Assembly: GCF_000454065.1 (NCBI RefSeq)
Contig: NZ_ATNE01000001.1
Span: 498,501-562,500, forward strand
Reading direction: 5' to 3'
Source: Brevibacillus thermoruber 423
GTDB taxonomy: Bacteria > Bacillota > Bacilli > Brevibacillales > Brevibacillaceae
Length of the DNA stretch: 64,000 bases
Shown: in pieces, positions 47,506-55,319 of the stretch
Position numbering within the stretch: the stretch's first letter is position 1
How the letters are laid out: each line of letters begins with the position of its first letter
Position numbers and translations under genes: made by a program
The notes under the pieces: generated by a model
What the model was told of the DNA's origin: nothing
Database searches by the model: none
Seen by the model: the letters and a program-made list of their open reading frames with translations, nothing else

Positions 47506-47523
47506 ATTAGATGATTGTCTAAT
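47506..47523. promoter_or_regulatory. Dyad upstream of the ArsR/DUF2087 gene
   Basis: ATTAGA, 6-nt spacer, TCTAAT: perfect arms, 46 bp before the regulator's start and shared with the divergent small gene. Autoregulation is an inference. Confidence 0.45.
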
Positions 47524-47631
47524 CCTAAACATAAGCCGCTTTTTCTCCGCTGTCAATGCGGACCGCGAAACGTCCGGGCCGGTCAGCACGTATATACCAG
47601 TAAGAACTGGAAAAAGGATGGTGACGGGATC

Positions 47632-47799
47632 ATGATGTACGTCCTCGGCTCCCTGGCGCTCGGTCTCATCGCCTGTGCCTGGAAGTTCCGCCGCTCCGGC
47701 ATTCTGCCCGATCGGGATCAGTGTTCCGCGAAGCACTACCAGGAGGAAGCGATGCTGTATGGCGCAACCCACGGAAATTGGCACAGCCCGTGCCCGTAA
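47632..47799 (+). CDS. Small membrane protein, unknown
   Basis: 55 residues from ATG at 47632 (GGATGGTGACGG upstream; an adjacent ATG at 47635 is possible). An N-terminal helix (MYVLGSLALGLIACAW) is followed by a short basic stretch (KFRRSG) and a polar tail with two late Cys. No family recognised. Divergent from the ArsR gene and possibly controlled by it. Confidence 0.55.
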   Translation: MMYVLGSLALGLIACAWKFRRSGILPDRDQCSAKHYQEEAMLYGATHGNWHSPCP

Positions 47800-47858
47800 G
47801 CAAAACGGGCGGTGACAGCCAAGCGGCTGCCGCAATACGCAAGGGAAGGTGGACAACC

Positions 47859-47975
47859 ATGCGCAATCAATCCCCCTACCGAATCATTCTGTATATAGGT
47901 TATTTCCTGATTGGGCTGCTCGGTTTTTTCGTCGCAGTCGGACTGCTCAACTTTTTTCTGTCTTCGTACAGATAA
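47859..47975 (+). CDS. Small single-span membrane protein, unknown
   Basis: 38 residues with GGAAGGTGG 7 nt before the ATG. A basic start (MRNQSPYR) is followed by one helix (about 9-33, IILYIGYFLIGLLGFFVAVGLL in two pieces) and a basic end. It lies 59 bp after the 55-residue gene and may be co-transcribed. No family recognised. Confidence 0.6.
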   Translation: MRNQSPYRIILYIGYFLIGLLGFFVAVGLLNFFLSSYR

Positions 47976-48070
47976 CCTCACCAATTGACATTGTACAGGT
48001 CCCGGTGAACAAACGTATATGCGGCCGCGTAAGGAACATACCTGTCCGGGACAGTAGGAGGCGAAAACCG

Positions 48071-48452
48071 TTGCGTACGCTCATCCATCACAAAAAGCGT
48101 CTGTTTGTCTGCTTTTCGCGCTGGGCGCGGCGTCGGCGGCCTGCGCCCTGCTGCTGTGGCACCGCATGCAGACGATGTCGAGCACCAGCTATCTGTGGCT
48201 GATCAAACCCAACCTGGCCCTGGCCTGGATTCCGCTGCTGGCGGCGACGGCCATCCGCCTGATCTGGACGGTTCGGCGGCGGCTGACCTGGACGATGCTG
48301 CCGTGGGAGCGATCCTCCGCGATTCCCTGCAGGCGCTGGCAGAGCCCGTTGCCGTCCACTTCATCGGGGTGTTCATGCTGTTTGTGACGTGTTCGTACTG
48401 GGTGTTTGCCTGCTGTTTCCACATGTCCCGGCCGGACCCGGCCAGCCGTTAG
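48071..48452 (+). pseudogene. DUF1361 membrane protein, frameshifted and internally deleted
   Basis: A TTG with GGAGG 9 nt upstream opens a frame (LRTLIHHKKRLFV), but the protein-like sequence then continues in a second frame (LLFALGAASAACALLLWHRM, SSTSYLWLIKPNLALAWIP). From near 48300 it continues in a third frame (AVGAILRDSLQALAEPVAVH, FIGVFMLFVTCSYWVFACC). The first pieces match the DUF1361 N-terminus (Y-L-x-L-x-x-N-L-x-L-A-W-I-P) and the last matches its C-terminal end. The central LPN-x-x-Y-x-x-T-D and G-R-F-x-R-W motifs are missing, so about 60-70 residues are deleted. Confidence 0.65.
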
Positions 48453-48484
48453 CCTTCCTCGGACACCCTCCGCCTGCAAGCCAA

Positions 48485-48527
48485 AAAGGCCGTCCGCGGC
48501 ACTGCCGTCCGGACGACCTTTTTTTCG
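48485..48527. terminator. Bidirectional terminator downstream of ytoI
   Basis: AAAGGCCGTCCG pairs with CGGACGACCTTT (one wobble pair), with T-runs on both sides. It lies between the convergent DUF1361 pseudogene and ytoI. Confidence 0.8.
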
Positions 48528-48540
48528 TGATTCCGATTGA

Positions 48541-49851
48541 TTACCGATCGATGATCTGCGCCGTCACCATCGCCTGGCCCACCTGCTGGTCGCCGTGGTA
48601 CACGGAGACTTCCACCTTGCCGAAGCGGCGGCTGATGTCCATGAGGCGCGGCCGCACCTCGATCTGGCTCTCCATCTGCACCGGCTTCAAAAAGTAGACG
48701 GTGATGTTCTCCGGCACCATGTCCCCGCGCCGGTGCAGGCGCAGCAGGTTGCACGCCGCTTCCACCATGACGGTGGTCATGATGCCGCTGGCGATCGTCC
48801 CCAGGTGGTTGGTCATCTGGGGCGTCACTTCCCCTTGGTAGACGAGCTGCTCTCCCTGCCGCTCCTCGCGGAAGTGAGACATGATCAGGTTGGGAAACGT
48901 CTCGCTCATCTGCGGCTGCTTGGCCGTGTACTGCAGGGCCTTCAGCACGTCGTTGCGGCTGAGCACGCCGACCAGCTTGCGGTAGTTGTCCACGACCGGC
49001 AGCAGTTCGATGCCCTCCCACACCATCAGATGCGCGGAGGAGGCCACGGAGACGCGCGGCGAAGTGGTGATCGGATTTTTTGTCATCACCTTGTCGATCG
49101 TCGCTGTCTCCTCGTGGCCGATGATGTCTTTCGACGTGACGATCCCGATCAGCCGCATCTGCTCGTCCACGACGGGAAAGCGGGTGTCCTGATACAGCTC
49201 CGTGTACTGGTGCCACTTGGCGACCGTGTCCGTCGGGAGCAGCACGGGCGTCTCCGCCAGCGGTTTCAGGATGTCTTCCACCATGACGATCTCTTTTTTG
49301 ATCAGCCGATCGTAAATGGCCCGGTTGATCATCGAGGCGACGGTAAACGTGTCATAGCTGGACGAGATGATCGGCAGGGCCAGCCGGTCGGCCAACTGCT
49401 TTACTTCTTCGCTGGTGTCGAAGCCGCCGGTAATCAGGACGGCGGCCCCCTGCTGCAGGGCGATTTTGTGCGCCTGGTAGCGGTTCCCCACGATCAGCAG
49501 GCTGCCCGCGTCGATGTAGCGCATCATCGCCTCCAACTGCATGGCGCCGATGACGAACTTGTTCAGCGTTTTGTGCAGCCCCTCGCGGCCGCCCACGACG
49601 TGGCCGTCGACGATGTTGACCACTTCGGCAAACGTCAGCCGTTCAATGTTCTCCTTTTGCTTTTTCTCGATCCGCACCGTTCCGACGCGCTCGATGGTGC
49701 TGACGTAGCCCTGTGTTTCCGCTTCCTTGATCGCCCGGTAGGCGGTGCCTTCGCTCACGTCCAGATCCTTGGCGATCTGGCGCACGGAGATCTTCGTACC
49801 GATCGGAAGACGGTCGATATATTGAAGAATCTGCTCGTGTTTGGTTGCCAT
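48541..49851 (-). CDS. ytoI: CBS-pair/DRTGG/hotdog protein YtoI
   Basis: 436 residues from the ATG at 49851 (GGTGGG upstream), close to B. subtilis YtoI (439). Domains: N-terminal HTH (ISVRQIAKDLDVSEGTAYRAIKEAE), a DRTGG domain (about 75-180, with the IGAMQLEAMMRYIDAGSLLIVGNR segment), two CBS domains (about 190-310, with FPVVDEQMRLIGIVTSKDIIG and LPVVDNYRKLVGVLSRNDVLKA), and a C-terminal 4HBT hotdog domain (LGTIASGIMTTVMVEAACNLL). The set suggests nucleotide-sensing control of a thioesterase or regulator; the ligand is unknown. Confidence 0.93.
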   Translation of the reverse strand: MATKHEQILQYIDRLPIGTKISVRQIAKDLDVSEGTAYRAIKEAETQGYVSTIERVGTVRIEKKQKENIERLTFAEVVNIVDGHVVGGREGLHKTLNKFVIGAMQLEAMMRYIDAGSLLIVGNRYQAHKIALQQGAAVLITGGFDTSEEVKQLADRLALPIISSSYDTFTVASMINRAIYDRLIKKEIVMVEDILKPLAETPVLLPTDTVAKWHQYTELYQDTRFPVVDEQMRLIGIVTSKDIIGHEETATIDKVMTKNPITTSPRVSVASSAHLMVWEGIELLPVVDNYRKLVGVLSRNDVLKALQYTAKQPQMSETFPNLIMSHFREERQGEQLVYQGEVTPQMTNHLGTIASGIMTTVMVEAACNLLRLHRRGDMVPENITVYFLKPVQMESQIEVRPRLMDISRRFGKVEVSVYHGDQQVGQAMVTAQIIDR

Positions 49852-49982
49852 TCGTTTTGTACCCACCCTCCATCCTTTGCTTCCACGGCGGTACGGATGG
49901 CCCCGGCACGCGCTGCCGCCGGGACCGGCCAACCCGGGATGTTCAGGTACTCTCCTGGGTTCACTATACCTGATGGCCGGGT

Positions 49983-50011
49983 AAAAAAAAAGAGTAGCTT
50001 TGCGGCTACTC
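49983..50011 (-). terminator. Terminator of yheB
   Basis: GAGTAGC, loop CGCAAA, GCTACTC, then nine T on the minus strand. It lies ~130 bp past the yheB stop and upstream of ytoI. Confidence 0.9.
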
Positions 50012-50069
50012 CGGCAGAAAGTATATCATTAAGGGGGTTTTCATCGTGTCTTTATCTTACCCCGGGAAT

Positions 50070-50108
50070 ATTACAGAAAGATTACAGCGGCTTTACAGTT
50101 TCGTTTCA
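50070..50108 (+). promoter_or_regulatory. Four hexamers at 11-bp period (PhoP-box-like)
   Basis: ATTACA (50070-50075), ATTACA (50081-50086), TTTACA (50092-50097), GTTTCA (50103-50108) on the plus strand, exactly 11 bp apart. The pattern fits the PhoP direct repeat, but the array lies in the 3' untranslated region of yheB with no plus-strand gene after it. Confidence 0.35.
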
Positions 50109-50139
50109 GATGGTCATGGCCGGAGAGCAGGACGCATCG

Positions 50140-51297
50140 CTATCCCCACAAGGCGGCCAACAGCCCCTGCACCAGTCCGATGACGCCTCCGAGGATAAAC
50201 CCGAGAATGGTGATCATGCGAAACTCCCGTCCGGAAATCCCCACGATCATCTCCTCAATCCGCTCGATCGGGAAGCCCTCCACCTGCCTGGTGACGATGT
50301 CGCGGATGGAGAGTTTGTGAAGCAGCCGCTCCACGTTGTGCTCCACCGTCTCCACCATCCAGCGTGCCAGCCGGGGAATCACCTGGCCCGCCACCGTCTC
50401 CCTCAGCGGGGACAGCAGATGGCCCAGCGGCTTGTCCAGAAGCCGGACGCCTTGCTCCTCCAGTTTGGCAAAAAGGGCAGACGACCACGCTTCCACCTGC
50501 TCCGCTCCGATCCAGTCAAGCACTTCCCGCACGGTTTTGTCCAGCCATTTGTCCGCTTCCTGGCGCAAAAAGCGGTTGAGGCGATCCGCCAGTTCCGGAT
50601 GGGCCAGCAGGTCGTCCAGGTAGGGCAGCAGCTTGCCGGCGATTTTCTCGTCCGTCAGAAACATGCCGACCAATCCGCCAAACATGCCCCCTCCGCCGAG
50701 CAGTCCGCGCAGCATCTGCTGTACCGTCTGCTGACCGTCGGGTGAATGCAGATAGGCGCGGAAACGCTCCAGCAGGAGGCGGCTGACATCCTCCAGCGCC
50801 GTGTCGATCCGGGCCATCCCCTCCGCGGGGATCAGCTCGCGCAGCCGCTTCTGTTCATAATGATGAATCAGCTCGTCGACAAACGCCTGCCACCGCAGGT
50901 GAAGCGGACGGCGCACGCTTTCGCTTACGCCGCCGTCTTCGGCCAACAGCCCGGGAGCGGCAGCGTGCAGAAACTCACGCAGGGTGCGGCCGTCCGCGCA
51001 CCATCTGTCGGCCACGCCAGTCAGCCAGGTGTTCAAGGTGTTCTCCATCCCGCTTCGGGCCAGCGCCCGTTTGATGCCCTCGGTGGTCAGCAGGTACTCT
51101 TCCACCAGCCGCCCCATATGGACGGCGATCTCATCCCGCCGGCGGGGAATTAATCCGGGCGTAAACGGTACCCGCCACCCGCCGATCTTCCACGGCTTGT
51201 GCGGGCGAAACAGCATGCGGATCGCCAACTCGTTTGTCACGCCGCCAATGGCGGAACCGACCGCCACGTTCATCAGCAACACTATCCACGCATTCAT
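50140..51297 (-). CDS. yheB: DUF445 family protein YheB
   Basis: 385 residues. An N-terminal membrane helix (AWIVLLMNVAVGSAIGGVTNELAI) with the N-x-L-A-I-x-M-L-F-R-P motif, then W-K-I-G and FTPGLIPRRRDEIA (the DUF445 signature), a long helical middle (100-340) and a C-terminal helix (ITILGFILGGVIGLVQGLLAALWG). B. subtilis YheB is next to the yheC/yheD pair, as here. Function unknown; a sporulation link is inferred from context. Confidence 0.93.
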   Translation of the reverse strand: MNAWIVLLMNVAVGSAIGGVTNELAIRMLFRPHKPWKIGGWRVPFTPGLIPRRRDEIAVHMGRLVEEYLLTTEGIKRALARSGMENTLNTWLTGVADRWCADGRTLREFLHAAAPGLLAEDGGVSESVRRPLHLRWQAFVDELIHHYEQKRLRELIPAEGMARIDTALEDVSRLLLERFRAYLHSPDGQQTVQQMLRGLLGGGGMFGGLVGMFLTDEKIAGKLLPYLDDLLAHPELADRLNRFLRQEADKWLDKTVREVLDWIGAEQVEAWSSALFAKLEEQGVRLLDKPLGHLLSPLRETVAGQVIPRLARWMVETVEHNVERLLHKLSIRDIVTRQVEGFPIERIEEMIVGISGREFRMITILGFILGGVIGLVQGLLAALWG

Positions 51298-51330
51298 CTA
51301 TGCAAACGCCCTCTCTTTTTCCTCCATGGA

Positions 51331-51358
51331 ACCAAAGTATATGCCTGCTCATAAAATA
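51331..51358 (+). promoter_or_regulatory. Sigma-K-like promoter of the YheC/YheD cluster
   Basis: AC (51331-51332), 17-bp spacer, CATAAAATA (51350-51358), matching the sigma-K pattern AC-N16/17-CATAnnnTA. It lies 34 bp before the first cluster gene. A mother-cell-specific transcript is predicted. Confidence 0.55.
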
Positions 51359-51392
51359 GACTAACTTCATGTCTGATGGGAAGGGGATTGCC

Positions 51393-52802
51393 ATGTCTTA
51401 CGTTCCGACGGTTCTGCAATCGTACGATCCCAAGACGGACATCGATTTGTATCTGCCCCAGGCGTGCCTGCGCAAGTGGAAGCTCGCTCCGTCGACGCTC
51501 ACCGTCCAGTTTGGCTGCAAGACGGCTTGCGCCCGCGTAAAGGGCATGGAACGAAGCGGCCTCACCCTGATTCGCCCCTCACTGGCCCACACGCTGCATT
51601 TGCCTACGGGAGTTCCCCTGCTGGCACGTTTTTACGCGAGCCAGCAGCGTCTTGTTTTTGGCCCCTATCTGGGCGTTCTGGTCTCCCGCTACGACACCCA
51701 GTCCCCGGCCGCCCCATTTGGTCCGTTCACCTCGTTCTTCAACGAGATGGCGGACGTCTGCAGCCGCCGCGGCGGGATCGTCTGCGCGTTTCGCATGCAG
51801 GACGTCAACTGGGATCAGCAGATCGTCCGCGGCATGATCCGCCGCAGCGGAGAATGGAGGCAAACGGTGCTGCCGCTGCCTCAATGCATCTACAACCGGC
51901 TCGTCTCCCGGAAGCGGGAGCAAAGCGAGGCCATGGGCGAATGGATCCAGCGGTGCAAGGAATTCAACATCCCGTTTTTCAACGAACAATTTCTCAATAA
52001 GTGGCACGTTCACACAGCTCTGGAAAACGAGCCGGCCGCCGCCGAACATCTGCCCCGGACGGTCCGCTATTACGGTCTGACGGATCTGAAACAGATGCTG
52101 GAGAGACACAGGACCGTCTACGCCAAGCCGACAAACGGCAGCATGGGACGCGGCATCATCCGCCTGCGGCGCACGGGCGGCGGGTATCAGACGACCCGGC
52201 CCGGCGGCGCGGCCAGAGCATTTTCGAGCATTTCCGGCCTGCATCAATACCTGCTGAGCCGGACAAACGGAAAGCCGTACCTGCTGCAGCAGGGGCTGCC
52301 GTTGATCGGCATCCAGCAGCGCCCCGCCGACTTTCGCGTGCTGGTGCAAAAAGACCGCAGAGGCGAATGGGTCGTCACGTCGATGGTCGCACGTCTGGGC
52401 CAAAACAGCGTCGTCTCCAACGTCTCGCGCGGCGGAGCGATGATCGGTCCCGCCCAGGCTCTGCGCATCTGCGGCCCCTGGGCAGCGGGTACGCGTCCGA
52501 CCGTCGCGACGCTCCGTAGCGTCGCTCTGAAGCTCTCCCGGCTGCTGGAGCAGTCGCTCTCCGGCCGGTACGCGGAATTCGGCGTGGATCTCGGCGTCGA
52601 TATCCGCGGCCGGGTCTGGCTCCTGGAAATAAACAGCAAGCCCTCCAAATCGGCCAACACGGTACCGCTGGCGGCCAGGGAGGAAGCCCCTCCCCGGCGC
52701 GCGCGTCCATCCGTCCTGCGAATGCTGGATTACGCCGCCTATTTGTGCGGGTTTCCCCGGACAGCCAAAAAAAGTAAAGGCAAGAAAATCAGACGAAGGT
52801 GA
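51393..52802 (+). CDS. YheC/YheD-family ATP-grasp protein, paralogue 1
   Basis: 469 residues from the ATG at 51393 (GGAAGGGG 6 nt upstream; an ATG at 51369 lies before that site). An N-terminal ~110-residue domain (PTVLQSYDPKTDIDLYLPQ...) is followed by FNEQFLNKWHVHTAL, the glycine-rich ATP loop YAKPTNGSMGRGI (about 240-252), RPADFRVLVQKD, and the metal-binding EFGVDLGVDIRGRVWLLEINSKP (E/N ligands near 410). Members are associated with the spore coat in Bacillus. They ligate an unknown substrate. The end is a basic, Lys/Arg-rich tail. Confidence 0.88.
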   Translation: MSYVPTVLQSYDPKTDIDLYLPQACLRKWKLAPSTLTVQFGCKTACARVKGMERSGLTLIRPSLAHTLHLPTGVPLLARFYASQQRLVFGPYLGVLVSRYDTQSPAAPFGPFTSFFNEMADVCSRRGGIVCAFRMQDVNWDQQIVRGMIRRSGEWRQTVLPLPQCIYNRLVSRKREQSEAMGEWIQRCKEFNIPFFNEQFLNKWHVHTALENEPAAAEHLPRTVRYYGLTDLKQMLERHRTVYAKPTNGSMGRGIIRLRRTGGGYQTTRPGGAARAFSSISGLHQYLLSRTNGKPYLLQQGLPLIGIQQRPADFRVLVQKDRRGEWVVTSMVARLGQNSVVSNVSRGGAMIGPAQALRICGPWAAGTRPTVATLRSVALKLSRLLEQSLSGRYAEFGVDLGVDIRGRVWLLEINSKPSKSANTVPLAAREEAPPRRARPSVLRMLDYAAYLCGFPRTAKKSKGKKIRRR

Positions 52803-52808
52803 CCCTCC

Positions 52809-53888
52809 ATGACGTCAAACCAAAAAAGCCTGGGCATTATGACCCGATGCCACGGCCCCCATTTTCAGGAAAAAGCGTATTACAAAAAACTGACGCTGAT
52901 CGGACGCAAGGCAGGCATCCACGTCTTTGTCTTTTCTCCGCGCCAGGTCGATTTTGCATCCCGTACCGTCGCCGGGTTTGAATATCGTGACGGCGCCTGG
53001 CGCAGCGGCACCTTTCCGCTGCCGGCCGTCATCTACGACCGCTGTTTTGTCGGTCCGTCATACCGCCACTATAAACCATTCGTGGAAAAGTTGCAAAACG
53101 ATCCGCAGATCACGTTCCTGGGCCACGGTCTCTCCGGCAAGTGGCAGGTCCACCAGATGCTGAGCAAGTCGCCGGAGTTGGCCGCGTGGCTTCCTCCGAC
53201 CGAGATCCTGACCATGTCCGCGCTGCGGGAGATGCTGGAAACGCACGGCTCGGCCGTGATCAAACCGATCGCCGGCACGCACGGTTCCGGCGTGGTGCGG
53301 ATCGTTCCCACCCCCAACGGCTACGAGATTGCCGGGCGGGATCGGAAAAACGAGCCGTTTTCCCGCACGATCCGCACGGTAGAAGGGCTGAAGACCTTCG
53401 TCACCGGCTTTACCGCGGGGCGGACGTTTCTGGTCCAGCCGTATCTGTCGCTGCACACGCCGGACGGGACGCCGTTTGACGTGCGCGTTTTGGTGCAAAA
53501 GAACGGCCTCGGTACGTGGGAAACAACCGGAAAAGCCGTACGGCTGGGCGATAAGCGCAGCATCACGTCCAATCTCCACGGAGGCGGCAAGGCTGTGCCG
53601 CTGGGTCCTTTTCTCGCCCGGCATTACCAACCGAAGACGCAAGCCCGCATCAAACAGCAGATCGACCGCCTGGCGGCTGAGCTCCCTCCCTTTCTGGAGC
53701 GGGTGCACGGCCGGCTGGTGGAGCTGGGGATCGACGTCGGCATCGACACGGCGGGCAGCGTCTGGATCATCGAGGTAAACAGCAGGCCGGGACGGACCGT
53801 GTTCCGCATGATCGACGATCCGAAGGCCCGGCTCCACTCCATCACGCATCCGGTTCGCTACGCCCGCTATCTCATGAAAAGCATGTAG
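52809..53888 (+). CDS. YheC/YheD-family ATP-grasp protein, paralogue 2 (short)
   Basis: 359 residues. It lacks the ~110-residue N-terminal domain of its neighbours and begins almost at the core (GIMTRCHGPHFQEKAYYKKL). The ATP-grasp core keeps LSGKWQVHQMLSKSPEL, IKPIAGTHGSGVVRIV (about 148-163), PFDVRVLVQKN and GIDVGIDTAGSVWIIEVNSRP (near 310-325), so the ligands appear intact. It starts 6 bp after paralogue 1, with its ribosome site inside the preceding stop region. Likely spore-related, substrate unknown. Confidence 0.87.
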   Translation: MTSNQKSLGIMTRCHGPHFQEKAYYKKLTLIGRKAGIHVFVFSPRQVDFASRTVAGFEYRDGAWRSGTFPLPAVIYDRCFVGPSYRHYKPFVEKLQNDPQITFLGHGLSGKWQVHQMLSKSPELAAWLPPTEILTMSALREMLETHGSAVIKPIAGTHGSGVVRIVPTPNGYEIAGRDRKNEPFSRTIRTVEGLKTFVTGFTAGRTFLVQPYLSLHTPDGTPFDVRVLVQKNGLGTWETTGKAVRLGDKRSITSNLHGGGKAVPLGPFLARHYQPKTQARIKQQIDRLAAELPPFLERVHGRLVELGIDVGIDTAGSVWIIEVNSRPGRTVFRMIDDPKARLHSITHPVRYARYLMKSM

Positions 53889-53902
53889 GAGGTAAACAAC
53901 GC

Positions 53903-55279
53903 ATGGAATCGATCAGAGTGCGGCTCCGCTTCCTGTCCTACCCGCATGTCTCGGGCATTATCCTGCCGCCCCACCTCTTCCAAAAGCTGCAGCTACGTCC
54001 CCGTCAAAAGATCAAGATCTCGCTGGGGAAACGGGAAGTGGTCGCCACCGTCTTTCAGGACCGGCGAAACCCGGACAGCAATGTGGTCAAGATCACGAGC
54101 CTGTTGAAAGCCGAGCTGGGCATTCCGCACGGCGGGCTGATCCACCTCAAATGGGAAGATGACACCCTGCGCATCGGCCCCTCCATCGGCATCGTCACCA
54201 CCGGGCTGCGCAGCAATTCCCGCCAGCCGATCGGAGGGCGCACCTCGTTCTTTTACAACCTGCTGCAGGCTCAAGAGGGGAAAGGCGTCTTTTACTTTAT
54301 CTTCTCCCCGCACGATGTAAACTGGGACCATCACCGCGTGGACGCCTGGTTCTTGCGCCCAACCAAGCAGGGCGGGTACGTCTGGCGGAAAATGAACACC
54401 GCCCTGCCCGACGTCGTCTACGACCGCATTCCTTCCCGGACGATGGAGCGCCACGAAGCCGTTCAGGAATTCAAATACAAGCTGGCCCACTCCGCCAACC
54501 TGCCGATGTTTAACCAGGGGTTTTTCAACAAGTGGACCGTGCATCAGATCCTCTACCCCAATCCCGAAGTGAACGAGCACATCCCGGAAACCTATTCCTC
54601 GCCGTCGTTGCAGACGCTCCGAACGCTTTTGCGGAAGTACCCGATCGTCTATCTGAAGCCGAAAAACGGCAGTCTGGGGTACGGCATCGTCAAGATCGTC
54701 CGCCAACCGGGGCGCGGATATGACGTCTCCTACCACACCGGCAGCAGAAACGTCAAGCGGCGCTTTGCCAAGCTCTCCTCGCTGTACCAGCACGTTTTCC
54801 GCACCCGCCGCGTCGGCTCCTACCTGGCCCAACAGGGCATCTCGCTCCTGACGTTTGACGGCCGGCCGTTTGACTTCCGCGTCCACCTGCACAAGAACCA
54901 ACAGAACAACTGGGTCGTCTCCTGCATGGCGGCCAAAGTGGCCGGCTCCGGCAGCGTCACCACCCACGTCCGCACCGGCGGAACCGTCATTCCGGGAGAC
55001 GAACTGCTGACCCACCTGTTCGGCAAACAGAAAGACTTGATGGTGGAACGCATCACCCGGGCCGCCATCCTCATCGCCACCGCGCTCGAACAGGCGAGAG
55101 GGACGGACATGGGCGAACTGGGACTGGACATGGGGATCGACACCCACGGCCACGTCTGGATGTTTGAAGCCAATTCCAAGCCGGGGCGGTCCATCTTCAA
55201 ACACGCCCGGCTGAAACAGGCGGACCAGGAATCCCGCCGCCTGCTTGTCGACTACAGCTGCTACCTGGCCAACTTTTGA
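53903..55279 (+). CDS. YheC/YheD-family ATP-grasp protein, paralogue 3
   Basis: 458 residues with the full layout. The N-terminal domain (RLRFLSYPHVSGIILPPHLF, LRPRQKIKISLGKR) is followed by MFNQGFFNKWTVHQIL, YLKPKNGSLGYGIVKI (about 248-263), RPFDFRVHLHKN and LGLDMGIDTHGHVWMFEANSKPGRS (near 410-430). Compared with the others the loop is H-L-H-K-N instead of L-V-Q-K-N. RBS GGAGGT. 14 bp after paralogue 2. Confidence 0.88.
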   Translation: MESIRVRLRFLSYPHVSGIILPPHLFQKLQLRPRQKIKISLGKREVVATVFQDRRNPDSNVVKITSLLKAELGIPHGGLIHLKWEDDTLRIGPSIGIVTTGLRSNSRQPIGGRTSFFYNLLQAQEGKGVFYFIFSPHDVNWDHHRVDAWFLRPTKQGGYVWRKMNTALPDVVYDRIPSRTMERHEAVQEFKYKLAHSANLPMFNQGFFNKWTVHQILYPNPEVNEHIPETYSSPSLQTLRTLLRKYPIVYLKPKNGSLGYGIVKIVRQPGRGYDVSYHTGSRNVKRRFAKLSSLYQHVFRTRRVGSYLAQQGISLLTFDGRPFDFRVHLHKNQQNNWVVSCMAAKVAGSGSVTTHVRTGGTVIPGDELLTHLFGKQKDLMVERITRAAILIATALEQARGTDMGELGLDMGIDTHGHVWMFEANSKPGRSIFKHARLKQADQESRRLLVDYSCYLANF

Positions 55280-55319
55280 GTGGTGAGGCGAACCACCGTA
55301 CAGGAAGGAGGAAACACCC

